Shown piece by piece: positions 8,196 to 15,919 of a stretch of 64,000 nt of DNA. The position numbers were made by a program, and so were the translations under genes. The notes under the pieces were generated by a model, which was given only the letters and a program-made list of their open reading frames with translations, was not told the DNA's origin and made no database searches. The stretch spans positions 1 through 64,000 of the forward strand of contig CAUWCT010000005.1 of the NCBI GenBank assembly GCA_963557065.1, given 5' to 3'. Origin of the DNA: UMGS1370 sp963557065 (GTDB lineage Bacteria; Bacillota; Clostridia; Lachnospirales; Lachnospiraceae). Numbering within the stretch: position 1 is the first letter of the stretch; each line of letters starts with the position of its first letter.

Positions 8196-9061
8196 TACTC
8201 CACCTCCTTTTTCTGGAAATATCTGCTGACCGGCAATGTAATCAGTAAAATAATTAAAAACATCACCAGACCTACCGCAGACGCATATCCGGCTTTCTCG
8301 TCGTTAAAATACAAAAGAGAAACGTAATAAGACAACGACATGGACTGACGGCTTGGACCGCCTCCGGACATTGCCACAATAATGTCATACATCTTAAGGC
8401 CGTTAATCAGGTTTGTGATTACCGCTGTTGTAATGGAAGGAATCAGCAACGGCAGAATAATATGCTTAAACTCCATCCACTTTCCGGCTCCATCCAGACG
8501 TGCCGCCTCCCTGTACATGGACGGAATATTCTGAAGACCTGCCAGATAAATAACCATGCAAAGGCCCATATACTGCCAGGAATTGGTCAGCATAATCATC
8601 AGAACAGAGGACCATCCGGTTTCCATCCAGTAAATTGGCTCAATTCCAAATAAGGCCAGCAATTCGTTAAATACGCCGCCATCATATTGAACAAAATAAT
8701 ATACTATCTGCCCCATGATAAATGCGGAAATCATAATTGGCAGATATAAAACAACACGAACCGCATTTCTGCCTTTAAATTTCCGGTTTAAGAAAAGAGC
8801 CGCTAAAAGCCCCCCTATGTTTTGAAGCAGCGTAGAGCCAAAGCCATAAATTAATGTGTTAATGAAGGATCTCCAGAAAAATTCATCTCCAAATAAGTTT
8901 TTGAAGTTGTCTATCCCGATAAATTTCATGCTTTGGGAATACCCGTTCCATCTAAAAAAGGAAAGCCGGATGGTGTTCAGCAGCGGTATTAAGATAAACA
9001 CCAGCAGCATAGCCAACGCCGGTATTGACATCCATATATAATCACGTTCTTTCTTTTTCAA
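8192..9061 (-). CDS. Carbohydrate ABC transporter permease (MalF/UgpA type)
   Basis: The 289-residue protein has six membrane helices and the EAA loop beginning EAARLDGAGKW near residue 190. It is the first permease of the CUT1-type sugar importer and forms the heteromeric pore with its downstream neighbour, with which it overlaps by 4 bases. It follows the solute-binding lipoprotein gene after an 88-base gap that contains a GC-rich imperfect inverted repeat (AAGGGCGCCGC / GCGCCGCCCT, about 9089-9136), which may lower permease expression relative to the binding protein. Confidence 0.92.
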   Translation of the reverse strand: MKKKERDYIWMSIPALAMLLVFILIPLLNTIRLSFFRWNGYSQSMKFIGIDNFKNLFGDEFFWRSFINTLIYGFGSTLLQNIGGLLAALFLNRKFKGRNAVRVVLYLPIMISAFIMGQIVYYFVQYDGGVFNELLALFGIEPIYWMETGWSSVLMIMLTNSWQYMGLCMVIYLAGLQNIPSMYREAARLDGAGKWMEFKHIILPLLIPSITTAVITNLINGLKMYDIIVAMSGGGPSRQSMSLSYYVSLLYFNDEKAGYASAVGLVMFLIILLITLPVSRYFQKKEVEY

Positions 9062-9149
9062 AGCGTTTCCTCCTGATTTTTATACAAGCAAGGGCGCCGC
9101 TTAATCATCTGATTTTAATGATTTTGCGCCGCCCTCCATTCCAGCAAAC

Positions 9150-10487
9150 TTATTCTTTTGACATCTCGTATAAATCTGTATAATTTTCATTCAGATAAGT
9201 ACGGACTGTTTCAATTCCACTCTCACTGTGGTCTTCCATCAGCATATTCCAGGCATTTCCAAAGATCTGCCACATGCCAGTAGGCATGTATTTGCGATCC
9301 CAAAGATTCTCATAGCGGATATTGCGGTCTGCGCATTTTTCCTTCATGGTGTTAAAGTAAGCCAGGCCCTGGTTATCAGAAATGTCCATAGAGGATTTTA
9401 AACATACAATATTGCCGGTTTCATCCGTAAGGGCAACTGCATTTTCCGGACGGCTCATAAATTCCAAAAATGCCTTTGCCGCATCAATATTGGGACTGTC
9501 TTTCCATATGCCAAAGGTATCGCCTTCACCGATTCCTACAAACTCCTGACCTCCCTCCTGAGACGCCAGGCTCGGCAGAAATGCAAAATTACCGTCTGGA
9601 TTGGTGTTATAGCAGGTCTGTAACATGGTAACGCCATTTCCAATCATAAACGCAGCTTTATTTGTGACAAAACGCTCTGTTGTATCCGTTGTCTGAATCG
9701 TTGCAAAATCTTCAAAATAATAGCCATTGTCCATACAGCGGGCGCCAAACTGAAGCAGCGGAACAAAGGACTGCCAATCATACGTGCCGTTTAAGATTGC
9801 CTCGGAATCCTGTGCCAGCTCTCCATCGTAGGATACCCAGGTTCCGGCAATATTGGCCAGCAATCCTGCATTGGGATTGGAGCCAATCGGAGTATAACCC
9901 GCATCTTTAATCTTCTGGCATGCCTCCTCGAAATCAGCCCATGTATGGAGCTCATAAATATCCACGCCTGCCGCCTCACATACGTCCAGATTTACGAGGG
10001 TTCCATTTGCTACCTCGGACAGCATCAAGACATAAATCGCACCATCCTCATCTTCTATAACGCCAAGTGCAGACTCATCATAGTCCGAAACCCAGGGTTC
10101 GTCTCTTAAATCCAGCAGGTACTCTTTATATCGAAGAATCGACCAGCCATGCGTCTGAAATACATCCGGCAATGTCTGGGATGCCATACGGGTTTTCAAT
10201 GTATTTTCATAATCCGTCCCATATTCCGAAATCTGTACTTCGCAGCCGCTTTCTGCTTCAAATTTATCTACAAGCTGTGCAAATACTTCCGACTGGCTTC
10301 CAGTATACATATCTGCAACTTCTATCTGAACTCCGGCAAAAGGCTTGTCGCCTTTTGAAGCAGCGCTTTCTCCTGCACTGACAGATTCTGCTGCGGTTGT
10401 CTCATCTCCTGTCTCTAAAGAAACGGAACATGCGGTAAGGGACACAGCCAAACCCAAACTAAGTAAAACAGATAATTTTTTCTTCAT
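9150..10487 (-). CDS. Extracellular sugar-binding lipoprotein of an ABC importer
   Basis: This is a 445-residue lipoprotein with a signal peptide and lipobox LTAC (Cys20), followed by a Ser/Thr/Glu-rich spacer and a family 1 solute-binding fold (DKFEAESGCEVQISEYGTD, then MASQTLPDVFQTHGW, and the C-terminal AFLEFMSRPENA segment). It is anchored on the outer face of the membrane and delivers a sugar ligand to the two downstream permeases. As the first gene of the operon it is divergent from an AraC-type regulator, which probably controls it. GGAGG lies 8 bases before the ATG. Confidence 0.93.
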   Translation of the reverse strand: MKKKLSVLLSLGLAVSLTACSVSLETGDETTAAESVSAGESAASKGDKPFAGVQIEVADMYTGSQSEVFAQLVDKFEAESGCEVQISEYGTDYENTLKTRMASQTLPDVFQTHGWSILRYKEYLLDLRDEPWVSDYDESALGVIEDEDGAIYVLMLSEVANGTLVNLDVCEAAGVDIYELHTWADFEEACQKIKDAGYTPIGSNPNAGLLANIAGTWVSYDGELAQDSEAILNGTYDWQSFVPLLQFGARCMDNGYYFEDFATIQTTDTTERFVTNKAAFMIGNGVTMLQTCYNTNPDGNFAFLPSLASQEGGQEFVGIGEGDTFGIWKDSPNIDAAKAFLEFMSRPENAVALTDETGNIVCLKSSMDISDNQGLAYFNTMKEKCADRNIRYENLWDRKYMPTGMWQIFGNAWNMLMEDHSESGIETVRTYLNENYTDLYEMSKE

Positions 10488-10524
10488 TTATGTATCCTCC
10501 TTCATTCTAGCCCTTGTGTTTTTC

Positions 10525-10536
10525 ACTTTGCAAAGT
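10525..10536. promoter_or_regulatory. Palindrome ACTTTGCAAAGT in the divergent promoter region
   Basis: A perfect 12-bp palindrome lies between the solute-binding protein gene and the AraC-type gene. It directly abuts the -35 box proposed for araC on the plus strand and lies 38 bases upstream of the lipoprotein start codon. It could be an operator for the divergent pair; AraC-type proteins more often use direct repeats, so its owner is uncertain. Confidence 0.35.
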
Positions 10537-10565
10537 TTGATTTTCCTTGTTTCTTTTGATATAAT
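10537..10565 (+). promoter_or_regulatory. Candidate sigma-A promoter of the AraC-type gene
   Basis: TTGATT (10537-10542) and TATAAT (10560-10565) are separated by exactly 17 bases. The leader to the ATG at 10643 would be about 70 bases. Confidence 0.5.
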
Positions 10566-10642
10566 TTTACCTAATCACGAATCTTATTCCATATCCTTTT
10601 ATGTTTTATATATGGACAATTCTGCTTTATAGGGGGTATTTG

Positions 10643-11497
10643 ATGATTGACGTTTCCGGCCACTTAAGAACAATCAAAAATAAAAGCGGCTTTGTTGATA
10701 CCGAAAATCCGATTACTGTTAATTGCTGCGGCTACCAGTCCTGTATCACAAAAGACTATTCCGTAGAGCGGGAACATGGCCGAAGAGACTATCAGATCAT
10801 CTATGTGTTCCGCGGATGCGGACACTTTAAAATTGAGAACGAATGGAAGCGTTTTCCTGCCGGAAGCCTGGTTCTCTACCGTCCCTACGAGCCTCAAATC
10901 TATACCTACCTTGCCAATGATACGCCAGAACTCTTCTGGGTACATTTTACCGGTCATTCCTGTGAAAATCTATTGGAAAAATTTGGCATAAAAACCGGTT
11001 ATATTGGAGAAAATTTTGCCCTGAAATCTTTGTTCCACGAAACCATGCTGGAACTTCAGCTTAAAAAGCCTCTTTTTGAATATATGATCACCAGTAACTT
11101 CTATAAAATATTTGCCACTATCCAACGCGCCTATTTATTACAATCTGTTCCTTTAGAAAATAATTTTTCCATTGACCGTCTCATCATACATTTAAACCGA
11201 CACTATGCGGATTCCTGGACGGTTGCTGACATGGCAGATTTTTGTAATATGAGCGAAGACTATTTTGCCCATATTTTCAAAAAACGGATGGGCGTTTCTC
11301 CAATGCGCTTTCTGAATAATTTAAGAATCGATCGGGCAAAAGATTTTTTACTTACTGACACAATGAACATTGCAACCATTGCTTCTTTAGTAGGATTTGA
11401 CGATCAGCTCTATTTCAGCCGCGTATTTAAAAAATTTACAGGCTACTCCCCTAAAGCTTATTATCAGTACATTCTAAATCTGAATACCCCATTTTAA
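10643..11497 (+). CDS. AraC-family transcriptional regulator
   Basis: The 284-residue protein has an N-terminal cupin-like sugar-sensing domain (about residues 25-150, with GRRDYQIIYVFRGCGHF and the RPYEPQIY segment) and a C-terminal pair of AraC helix-turn-helix motifs (about 185-284, including WTVADMADFCNMSEDYFAHI and IATIASLVGFDDQLYFSRVF). The frame extends 14 codons upstream, but AGGGGG 6 bases before the ATG at 10643 fixes the start. It is divergent from the sugar importer/sulfatase/GH43 operon and is the likely activator of that operon. A cluster-linked regulator of this type typically binds the imported sugar as effector; that is inference. Confidence 0.9.
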   Translation: MIDVSGHLRTIKNKSGFVDTENPITVNCCGYQSCITKDYSVEREHGRRDYQIIYVFRGCGHFKIENEWKRFPAGSLVLYRPYEPQIYTYLANDTPELFWVHFTGHSCENLLEKFGIKTGYIGENFALKSLFHETMLELQLKKPLFEYMITSNFYKIFATIQRAYLLQSVPLENNFSIDRLIIHLNRHYADSWTVADMADFCNMSEDYFAHIFKKRMGVSPMRFLNNLRIDRAKDFLLTDTMNIATIASLVGFDDQLYFSRVFKKFTGYSPKAYYQYILNLNTPF

Positions 11498-11500
11498 AAA

Positions 11501-11518
11501 TTGTTATATTTTTAACGT
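11501..11518. promoter_or_regulatory. Candidate Rex (redox) operator 1 upstream of adhE
   Basis: TTGTTATATTTTTAACGT matches the Rex consensus TTGTTAA-N4-TTAACAA at 11 of 14 defined positions. Rex is the NADH/NAD-sensing repressor that commonly controls adhE in Clostridia. It lies immediately after the AraC-type gene and about 240 bases before the adhE start. Confidence 0.35.
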
Positions 11519-11634
11519 TTGGTCCCATGGATTGTATTGCAATTTATCCAATGTCCAATGATACATTGTATGTTTTTTTAGATTCTCCCAGATTATTGGC
11601 TGTTCATTTATGGAAAACATAGAAACCAAATGCT

Positions 11635-11652
11635 TTGTTAAAATTTTATCGT
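11635..11652. promoter_or_regulatory. Candidate Rex half-site overlapping the adhE promoter region
   Basis: TTGTTAA (11635-11641) is a perfect left Rex half-site, but the right half (TTATCGT) matches poorly. The site lies 7 bases upstream of the adhE -35 box, a place where a repressor could act. It is weaker than the 11501 site. Confidence 0.25.
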
Positions 11653-11659
11653 TATTTTA

Positions 11660-11688
11660 TTGACAATCTATTTTTTCAGCAGTATAAT
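11660..11688 (+). promoter_or_regulatory. Consensus sigma-A promoter of adhE
   Basis: TTGACA (11660-11665) and TATAAT (11683-11688) are both perfect consensus boxes separated by the ideal 17 bases. This predicts very strong expression, as expected for adhE in a fermenter. The leader to the ATG would be about 60 bases. Confidence 0.8.
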
Positions 11689-11754
11689 GACGCCAGAAAG
11701 ACAAAAACAACTACGTAACTTATCATCAATGTAATAATTCAGGAGGATTCAAAG

Positions 11755-14373
11755 ATGGCAAAGACGAAGGCATCCGAAATCATTGACAACGTTGACGCAT
11801 TAACTGCGAAACTGAAAGAAATGCGCGAAGCGCAGGCTCAGTTTGCTACTTTTACTCAGGAGCAGGTAGATAAAATCTTCTACGCCGCAGCAATCGCTGC
11901 CAACCAGGCCCGTATCCCGTTAGCAAAAATGGCGGTTGCAGAAACCGGCATGGGAATTGTAGAAGACAAGGTTATCAAAAACCACTATGCTGCAGAGTAC
12001 ATATATAATGCTTATAAAAACACCAAGACCTGCGGAGTAATCGAAGAAGATCCTGCATTCGGCATTAAGAAAATTGCAGAACCTATCGGTATTATCGCTG
12101 CAGTTATCCCTACTACCAACCCAACTTCTACTGCTATCTTCAAAACTCTGATTGCATTAAAGACCAGAAACGCGATCATCATCAGCCCTCATCCACGTGC
12201 AAAGAACTGTACCATTGAGGCTGCAAAAATCGTATTAGAGGCAGCCGTAAAGGCCGGCGCTCCGGAAGGCATCATCGGCTGGATCGACGTTCCAAGCCTG
12301 GAACTGACCAATGAAGTTATGAAGGATGCTGACATCATTCTGGCAACCGGCGGTCCCGGTATGGTTCATGCAGCTTACTCTTCCGGAAAACCGGCATTAG
12401 GCGTAGGCGCAGGCAACACTCCGGTTATCATTGACGAAACCGCTGATGTAAAGCTGGCTGTCAACTCCATCATTCATTCCAAGACCTTTGATAACGGTAT
12501 GATTTGCGCATCCGAGCAGTCCGTTACCGTTCTGGAACCACTGTATGATGCTGTAAAGAAAGAATTTGCATACAGAGGCTGCTATTTCTTAAAACCGGAT
12601 GAGATCGAAAAAGTAAGAAAGACCATTTTAATCAACGGCTCTTTAAATGCGAAGATTGTTGGTCAGTCTGCCCACACAATCGCTGCTTTAGCCGGTGTAA
12701 ACGTTCCGGAAAGCACCAAGATTTTAATCGGCGAAGTAGAATCCGTTGATATTTCTGAAGAATTTGCTCACGAAAAATTGTCTCCTGTACTGGCTATGTA
12801 CAAGGCAAAAGATTTTGACGACGCTTTGGCAAAGGCAGAACGTCTGGTAGCAGACGGCGGCTACGGCCATACTTCTTCCCTTTATATCCATCCGGCACAG
12901 ACTGAAAAGATTATGAAACACGCTGAGGCAATGAAGACCTGCCGTATTGTAATCAATACTCCTTCTTCTCATGGCGGCATCGGCGACTTATACAACTTCA
13001 AGATGGCTCCATCCTTAACATTAGGCTGCGGTTCCTGGGGCGGCAACTCTGTTTCCGAAAACGTTGGCGTAAAACATTTATTAAACATCAAGACCGTTGC
13101 CGAAAGGAGAGAAAACATGCTGTGGTTCCGCGCACCTCAAAAAGTTTACTTTAAGAAGGGCTGTATGCCGGTTGCCTTGGATGAACTTGGCACTGTTATG
13201 GGCAAAAAGAAAGCCTTCATTGTTACCGACAGTTTCTTATATAAAAATGGCTATGTAAAGCCAATCGAAGAAAAATTAGACCAGATGGGTATCCAGCACA
13301 CCTGTTTCTATGAGGTTGCTCCAGATCCAAACTTAACTTCCGCAACTGCCGGCGCTGCTGCAATGCGGGCATTTGAACCGGACTGCATTATCGCATTAGG
13401 CGGCGGTTCCGCAATGGATGCCGGTAAGATTATGTGGGTAATGTATGAACATCCGGAAGTAGACTTCTTAGATATGGCAATGCGCTTTATGGATATCAGA
13501 AAGAGAGTTTACACCTTCCCGAAGATGGGCGAGAAAGCTTACTTTGTAGCCATCCCAACTTCTTCCGGTACCGGTTCTGAGGTAACTCCTTTCGCCGTTA
13601 TTACCGATGACCGCACCGGCACCAAGTATCCTCTGGCTGACTATGAGCTGCTGCCGAATATGGCAATTATTGACGCTGACAATATGATGAACCAGCCCAA
13701 GGGCTTAACCAGCGCTTCCGGTATTGACGCTTTAACCCACGCATTAGAGGCATACGCTTCTATCATGGCTACTGATTATACGGATGGCCTGGCATTAAAG
13801 GCAATGAAAAACATCTTTGCATACCTGCCAAGCGCTTACGAAAATGGAGCAAATGATCCCTATGCCCGCGAAAAGATGGCTGACGCTTCCTGTATGGCCG
13901 GTATGGCATTTGCAAACGCATTCTTAGGCGTATGCCACTCCATGGCTCATAAGCTGGGCGCTTACCATCACCTGCCTCATGGCGTTGCAAACGCTCTGTT
14001 AATCACAGAAGTAATGCGGTTTAACGCAGTAGAAGTGCCGCCTAAGATGGGAACTTTCTCTCAGTACCAGTATCCTCATACCCTGTCCCGCTATGTAGAA
14101 TGTGCAAACTTCTGCGGCGTATTCGGCAAAGACGATCAGGATACCTTAAATAAATTCATTGATAAGATTGAAGAGTTAAAGGCAAGAGTCGGCATCAAAA
14201 AGACCATCCGCGACTACGGTATCAAAGAGGAAGATTTCTTAGCTACTCTGGATGAGATGGTTGAGAACGCATTTGATGACCAGTGTACCGGCGCCAACCC
14301 AAGATACCCATTGATGAGTGAAATCAAAGAGATGTATCTGCGCGCTTACTACGGCGAAGAAAAAGCAAACTAA
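11755..14373 (+). CDS. adhE: Bifunctional acetaldehyde-CoA/alcohol dehydrogenase AdhE
   Basis: The 872-residue protein is a full-length AdhE, which reduces acetyl-CoA to acetaldehyde and then ethanol, using NADH twice. The N-terminal aldehyde dehydrogenase domain (about 1-440) carries the catalytic cysteine C251 in GMICASEQ. The C-terminal iron-dependent alcohol dehydrogenase domain (about 460-870) has GGGSAMDAGK for NADH binding and the iron-ligand histidines in HALEAY, CHSMAHKLGAYHHLPHG. AdhE usually polymerises into spirosomes in the cytoplasm. AGGAGG lies 8 bases before the ATG. Codon use is noticeably optimised compared with neighbours, which fits a highly expressed gene. An APH-like kinase gene follows after 27 bases. 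Confidence 0.97.
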   Translation: MAKTKASEIIDNVDALTAKLKEMREAQAQFATFTQEQVDKIFYAAAIAANQARIPLAKMAVAETGMGIVEDKVIKNHYAAEYIYNAYKNTKTCGVIEEDPAFGIKKIAEPIGIIAAVIPTTNPTSTAIFKTLIALKTRNAIIISPHPRAKNCTIEAAKIVLEAAVKAGAPEGIIGWIDVPSLELTNEVMKDADIILATGGPGMVHAAYSSGKPALGVGAGNTPVIIDETADVKLAVNSIIHSKTFDNGMICASEQSVTVLEPLYDAVKKEFAYRGCYFLKPDEIEKVRKTILINGSLNAKIVGQSAHTIAALAGVNVPESTKILIGEVESVDISEEFAHEKLSPVLAMYKAKDFDDALAKAERLVADGGYGHTSSLYIHPAQTEKIMKHAEAMKTCRIVINTPSSHGGIGDLYNFKMAPSLTLGCGSWGGNSVSENVGVKHLLNIKTVAERRENMLWFRAPQKVYFKKGCMPVALDELGTVMGKKKAFIVTDSFLYKNGYVKPIEEKLDQMGIQHTCFYEVAPDPNLTSATAGAAAMRAFEPDCIIALGGGSAMDAGKIMWVMYEHPEVDFLDMAMRFMDIRKRVYTFPKMGEKAYFVAIPTSSGTGSEVTPFAVITDDRTGTKYPLADYELLPNMAIIDADNMMNQPKGLTSASGIDALTHALEAYASIMATDYTDGLALKAMKNIFAYLPSAYENGANDPYAREKMADASCMAGMAFANAFLGVCHSMAHKLGAYHHLPHGVANALLITEVMRFNAVEVPPKMGTFSQYQYPHTLSRYVECANFCGVFGKDDQDTLNKFIDKIEELKARVGIKKTIRDYGIKEEDFLATLDEMVENAFDDQCTGANPRYPLMSEIKEMYLRAYYGEEKAN

Positions 14374-14400
14374 TCTATCATATAAAAGGAGGGTATTGCC

Positions 14401-15159
14401 ATGAAGCTGAATGAAAAAGATATTATCTTTACACGTCCCCATAAAACTCTGTATGCCAATAAAGATAAAGTAATCAAAGTATTTGATAAGAAACGCTATT
14501 CCAAGGCGGAAGTGTTTAACGAGGCTTTAAATGAAGCCAATGTAGAAGAAACCGGCCTGTATATTCCAGAAATCCTTGAGGTTTCCGAAACGCCTGAAGG
14601 ATGGGCCCTGGTTCGCGAAAAAATCGAAGGCGTAACCTTAGATTCCCTCATGAAGGAAAACCCGGATAAGTTAGAGGAATATATGGAGCAGTTTGTAGAC
14701 CTTCAGTTGGAAATCCATTCCAAGAAGTGCCCCGGCCTTAAGAAATTAAAGGCAAAACTGCAGAACCAGGTGAACAGCTTAAAAGATTTAGATGCTACTA
14801 CCCGTTACGAACTGAGCACCCGTTTAGACGGTATGCCCAAACATACCAAGCTGTGTCATGGTGATTTCAATCCTACCAATGTTATTGTTGACAAAAACGG
14901 AAACTGGGCTGTTATCGACTGGGCTCATGCCGCACAGGGCAACGCCAGCGCTGACGCTGCTATGACTTATCTGCTGTTCGCTCTGGAAGATCAGAAGTTA
15001 GCAGATATGTACATCAACCTGTTCTGCAAGAAGAGCGACACCGCCCGCCAGTATGTAAACCGCTGGCTGCCTATCGTAGCTGCCGCCCAGCTTACCAAGA
15101 AAAAGGCAAAAGAGAAAGACTTCCTGATGAAATGGATTGATGTTGTAGAATACGTATAG
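14401..15159 (+). CDS. Aminoglycoside-phosphotransferase-like small-molecule kinase
   Basis: The 252-residue protein has the APH/choline-kinase fold signatures: Brenner-type catalytic loop H153-G-D155-F-N-P-T-N160 (HGDFNPTN) and the metal-binding D173 in VIDWAHA. A lysine-bearing N lobe (NKDKVIKVFDK) precedes them. It should phosphorylate a hydroxyl on a small molecule; the substrate is unknown, and similarity to resistance enzymes does not imply drug resistance. It follows adhE by 27 bases with its own GGAGG site and shares the adhE transcript, ending at a strong terminator, so co-expression with ethanol fermentation is expected. The reason for this pairing is not clear from sequence. Confidence 0.8.
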   Translation: MKLNEKDIIFTRPHKTLYANKDKVIKVFDKKRYSKAEVFNEALNEANVEETGLYIPEILEVSETPEGWALVREKIEGVTLDSLMKENPDKLEEYMEQFVDLQLEIHSKKCPGLKKLKAKLQNQVNSLKDLDATTRYELSTRLDGMPKHTKLCHGDFNPTNVIVDKNGNWAVIDWAHAAQGNASADAAMTYLLFALEDQKLADMYINLFCKKSDTARQYVNRWLPIVAAAQLTKKKAKEKDFLMKWIDVVEYV

Positions 15160-15180
15160 TTGTTTTAGATGCTTTCGTCA

Positions 15181-15221
15181 AAAGCCCCCCGGCTGAGAGT
15201 TGCTCTCAGCCGGGGGGCTTT
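15181..15221 (+). terminator. Rho-independent terminator after adhE operon
   Basis: A perfect 19-bp GC-rich stem (15181-15199 with 15203-15221) has a 3-base loop and ends in CTTTGTGTT. The stem core is CCCCCCGGCTGAGAG. It lies 21 bases after the kinase stop codon. Confidence 0.9.
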
Positions 15222-15242
15222 GTGTTGCCAGACAAGAACCCC

Positions 15243-15271
15243 TTGCATTAAAAAAAACGGCAGATTATAAT
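15243..15271 (+). promoter_or_regulatory. Candidate promoter of the Uma2-type gene
   Basis: TTGCAT (15243-15248) and TATAAT (15266-15271) are separated by 17 bases. It lies between the adhE terminator and the start at 15331. Confidence 0.5.
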
Positions 15272-15330
15272 ATAGATGATGTCAAGAGCAAAAATCATGA
15301 AACACGATGTGCCGGAAAGGAAGTGTCTTT

Positions 15331-15873
15331 ATGCCAATGCCATTAAATCACTCTTACACTTCAAAAGATTACTGGTCTCTGCCAGAGGATGAACGTGCAG
15401 AACTGATTGACGGCCAGTTCTACTTTATGGCACCGCCAAGTCTCATCCATCAGACTATCCTTTTCAATCTTGGACGGAAAATTGCCGATTATATTGATTC
15501 TCAAAAAGGAGACTGTAAAGTTTTACCGGCTCCATTTGCTGTCAACCTGACTGGGAATGATAAAACCTGGGTGGAACCGGATCTTAGTGTGATCTGCGAT
15601 AAAAACAAGCTGTCTGATCGCGGCTGCGAGGGTGCGCCTGACTGGATTATTGAAATCGTTTCCCCCTCTACCCAGCACCATGACTATGGGATCAAGCTGT
15701 TCAAATATCGTACCAGCGGCGTTCGTGAATACTGGATTGTAAACCCGGCTACACAGACTGTAACTGTCTACGATTTCGAGCAAAATTCCCTCACAGCCCA
15801 ATATTCCTTTGCCGAATGCATCCCTGTAGGTCTGTACCCCGGCTTTTCCATTTGCGTTTCTGATTTGACTTAA
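15331..15873 (+). CDS. Uma2-family (DUF820) putative endonuclease
   Basis: The 180-residue protein matches the Uma2/DUF820 family, which has a restriction-endonuclease-like PD-(D/E)xK fold. The acidic residues and lysine can be placed: E24/D27 in ELIDG, D84 in VEPDLSVI, E108 in WIIEIVSPST and K122 in YGIKLFKYR, followed by the typical GVREYWIVNP strand. The family is abundant in cyanobacteria and scattered in Clostridia; its cellular role is not known. The frame extends 8 codons upstream, but AGGAAG 7 bases before the ATG at 15331 fixes the start. It has its own promoter and stands alone before the MATE gene. Confidence 0.85.
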   Translation: MPMPLNHSYTSKDYWSLPEDERAELIDGQFYFMAPPSLIHQTILFNLGRKIADYIDSQKGDCKVLPAPFAVNLTGNDKTWVEPDLSVICDKNKLSDRGCEGAPDWIIEIVSPSTQHHDYGIKLFKYRTSGVREYWIVNPATQTVTVYDFEQNSLTAQYSFAECIPVGLYPGFSICVSDLT

Positions 15874-15919
15874 TAAATAGTAACAGTTATTTTAAAGCCA
15901 AGAAACAGAGGATTTTATT

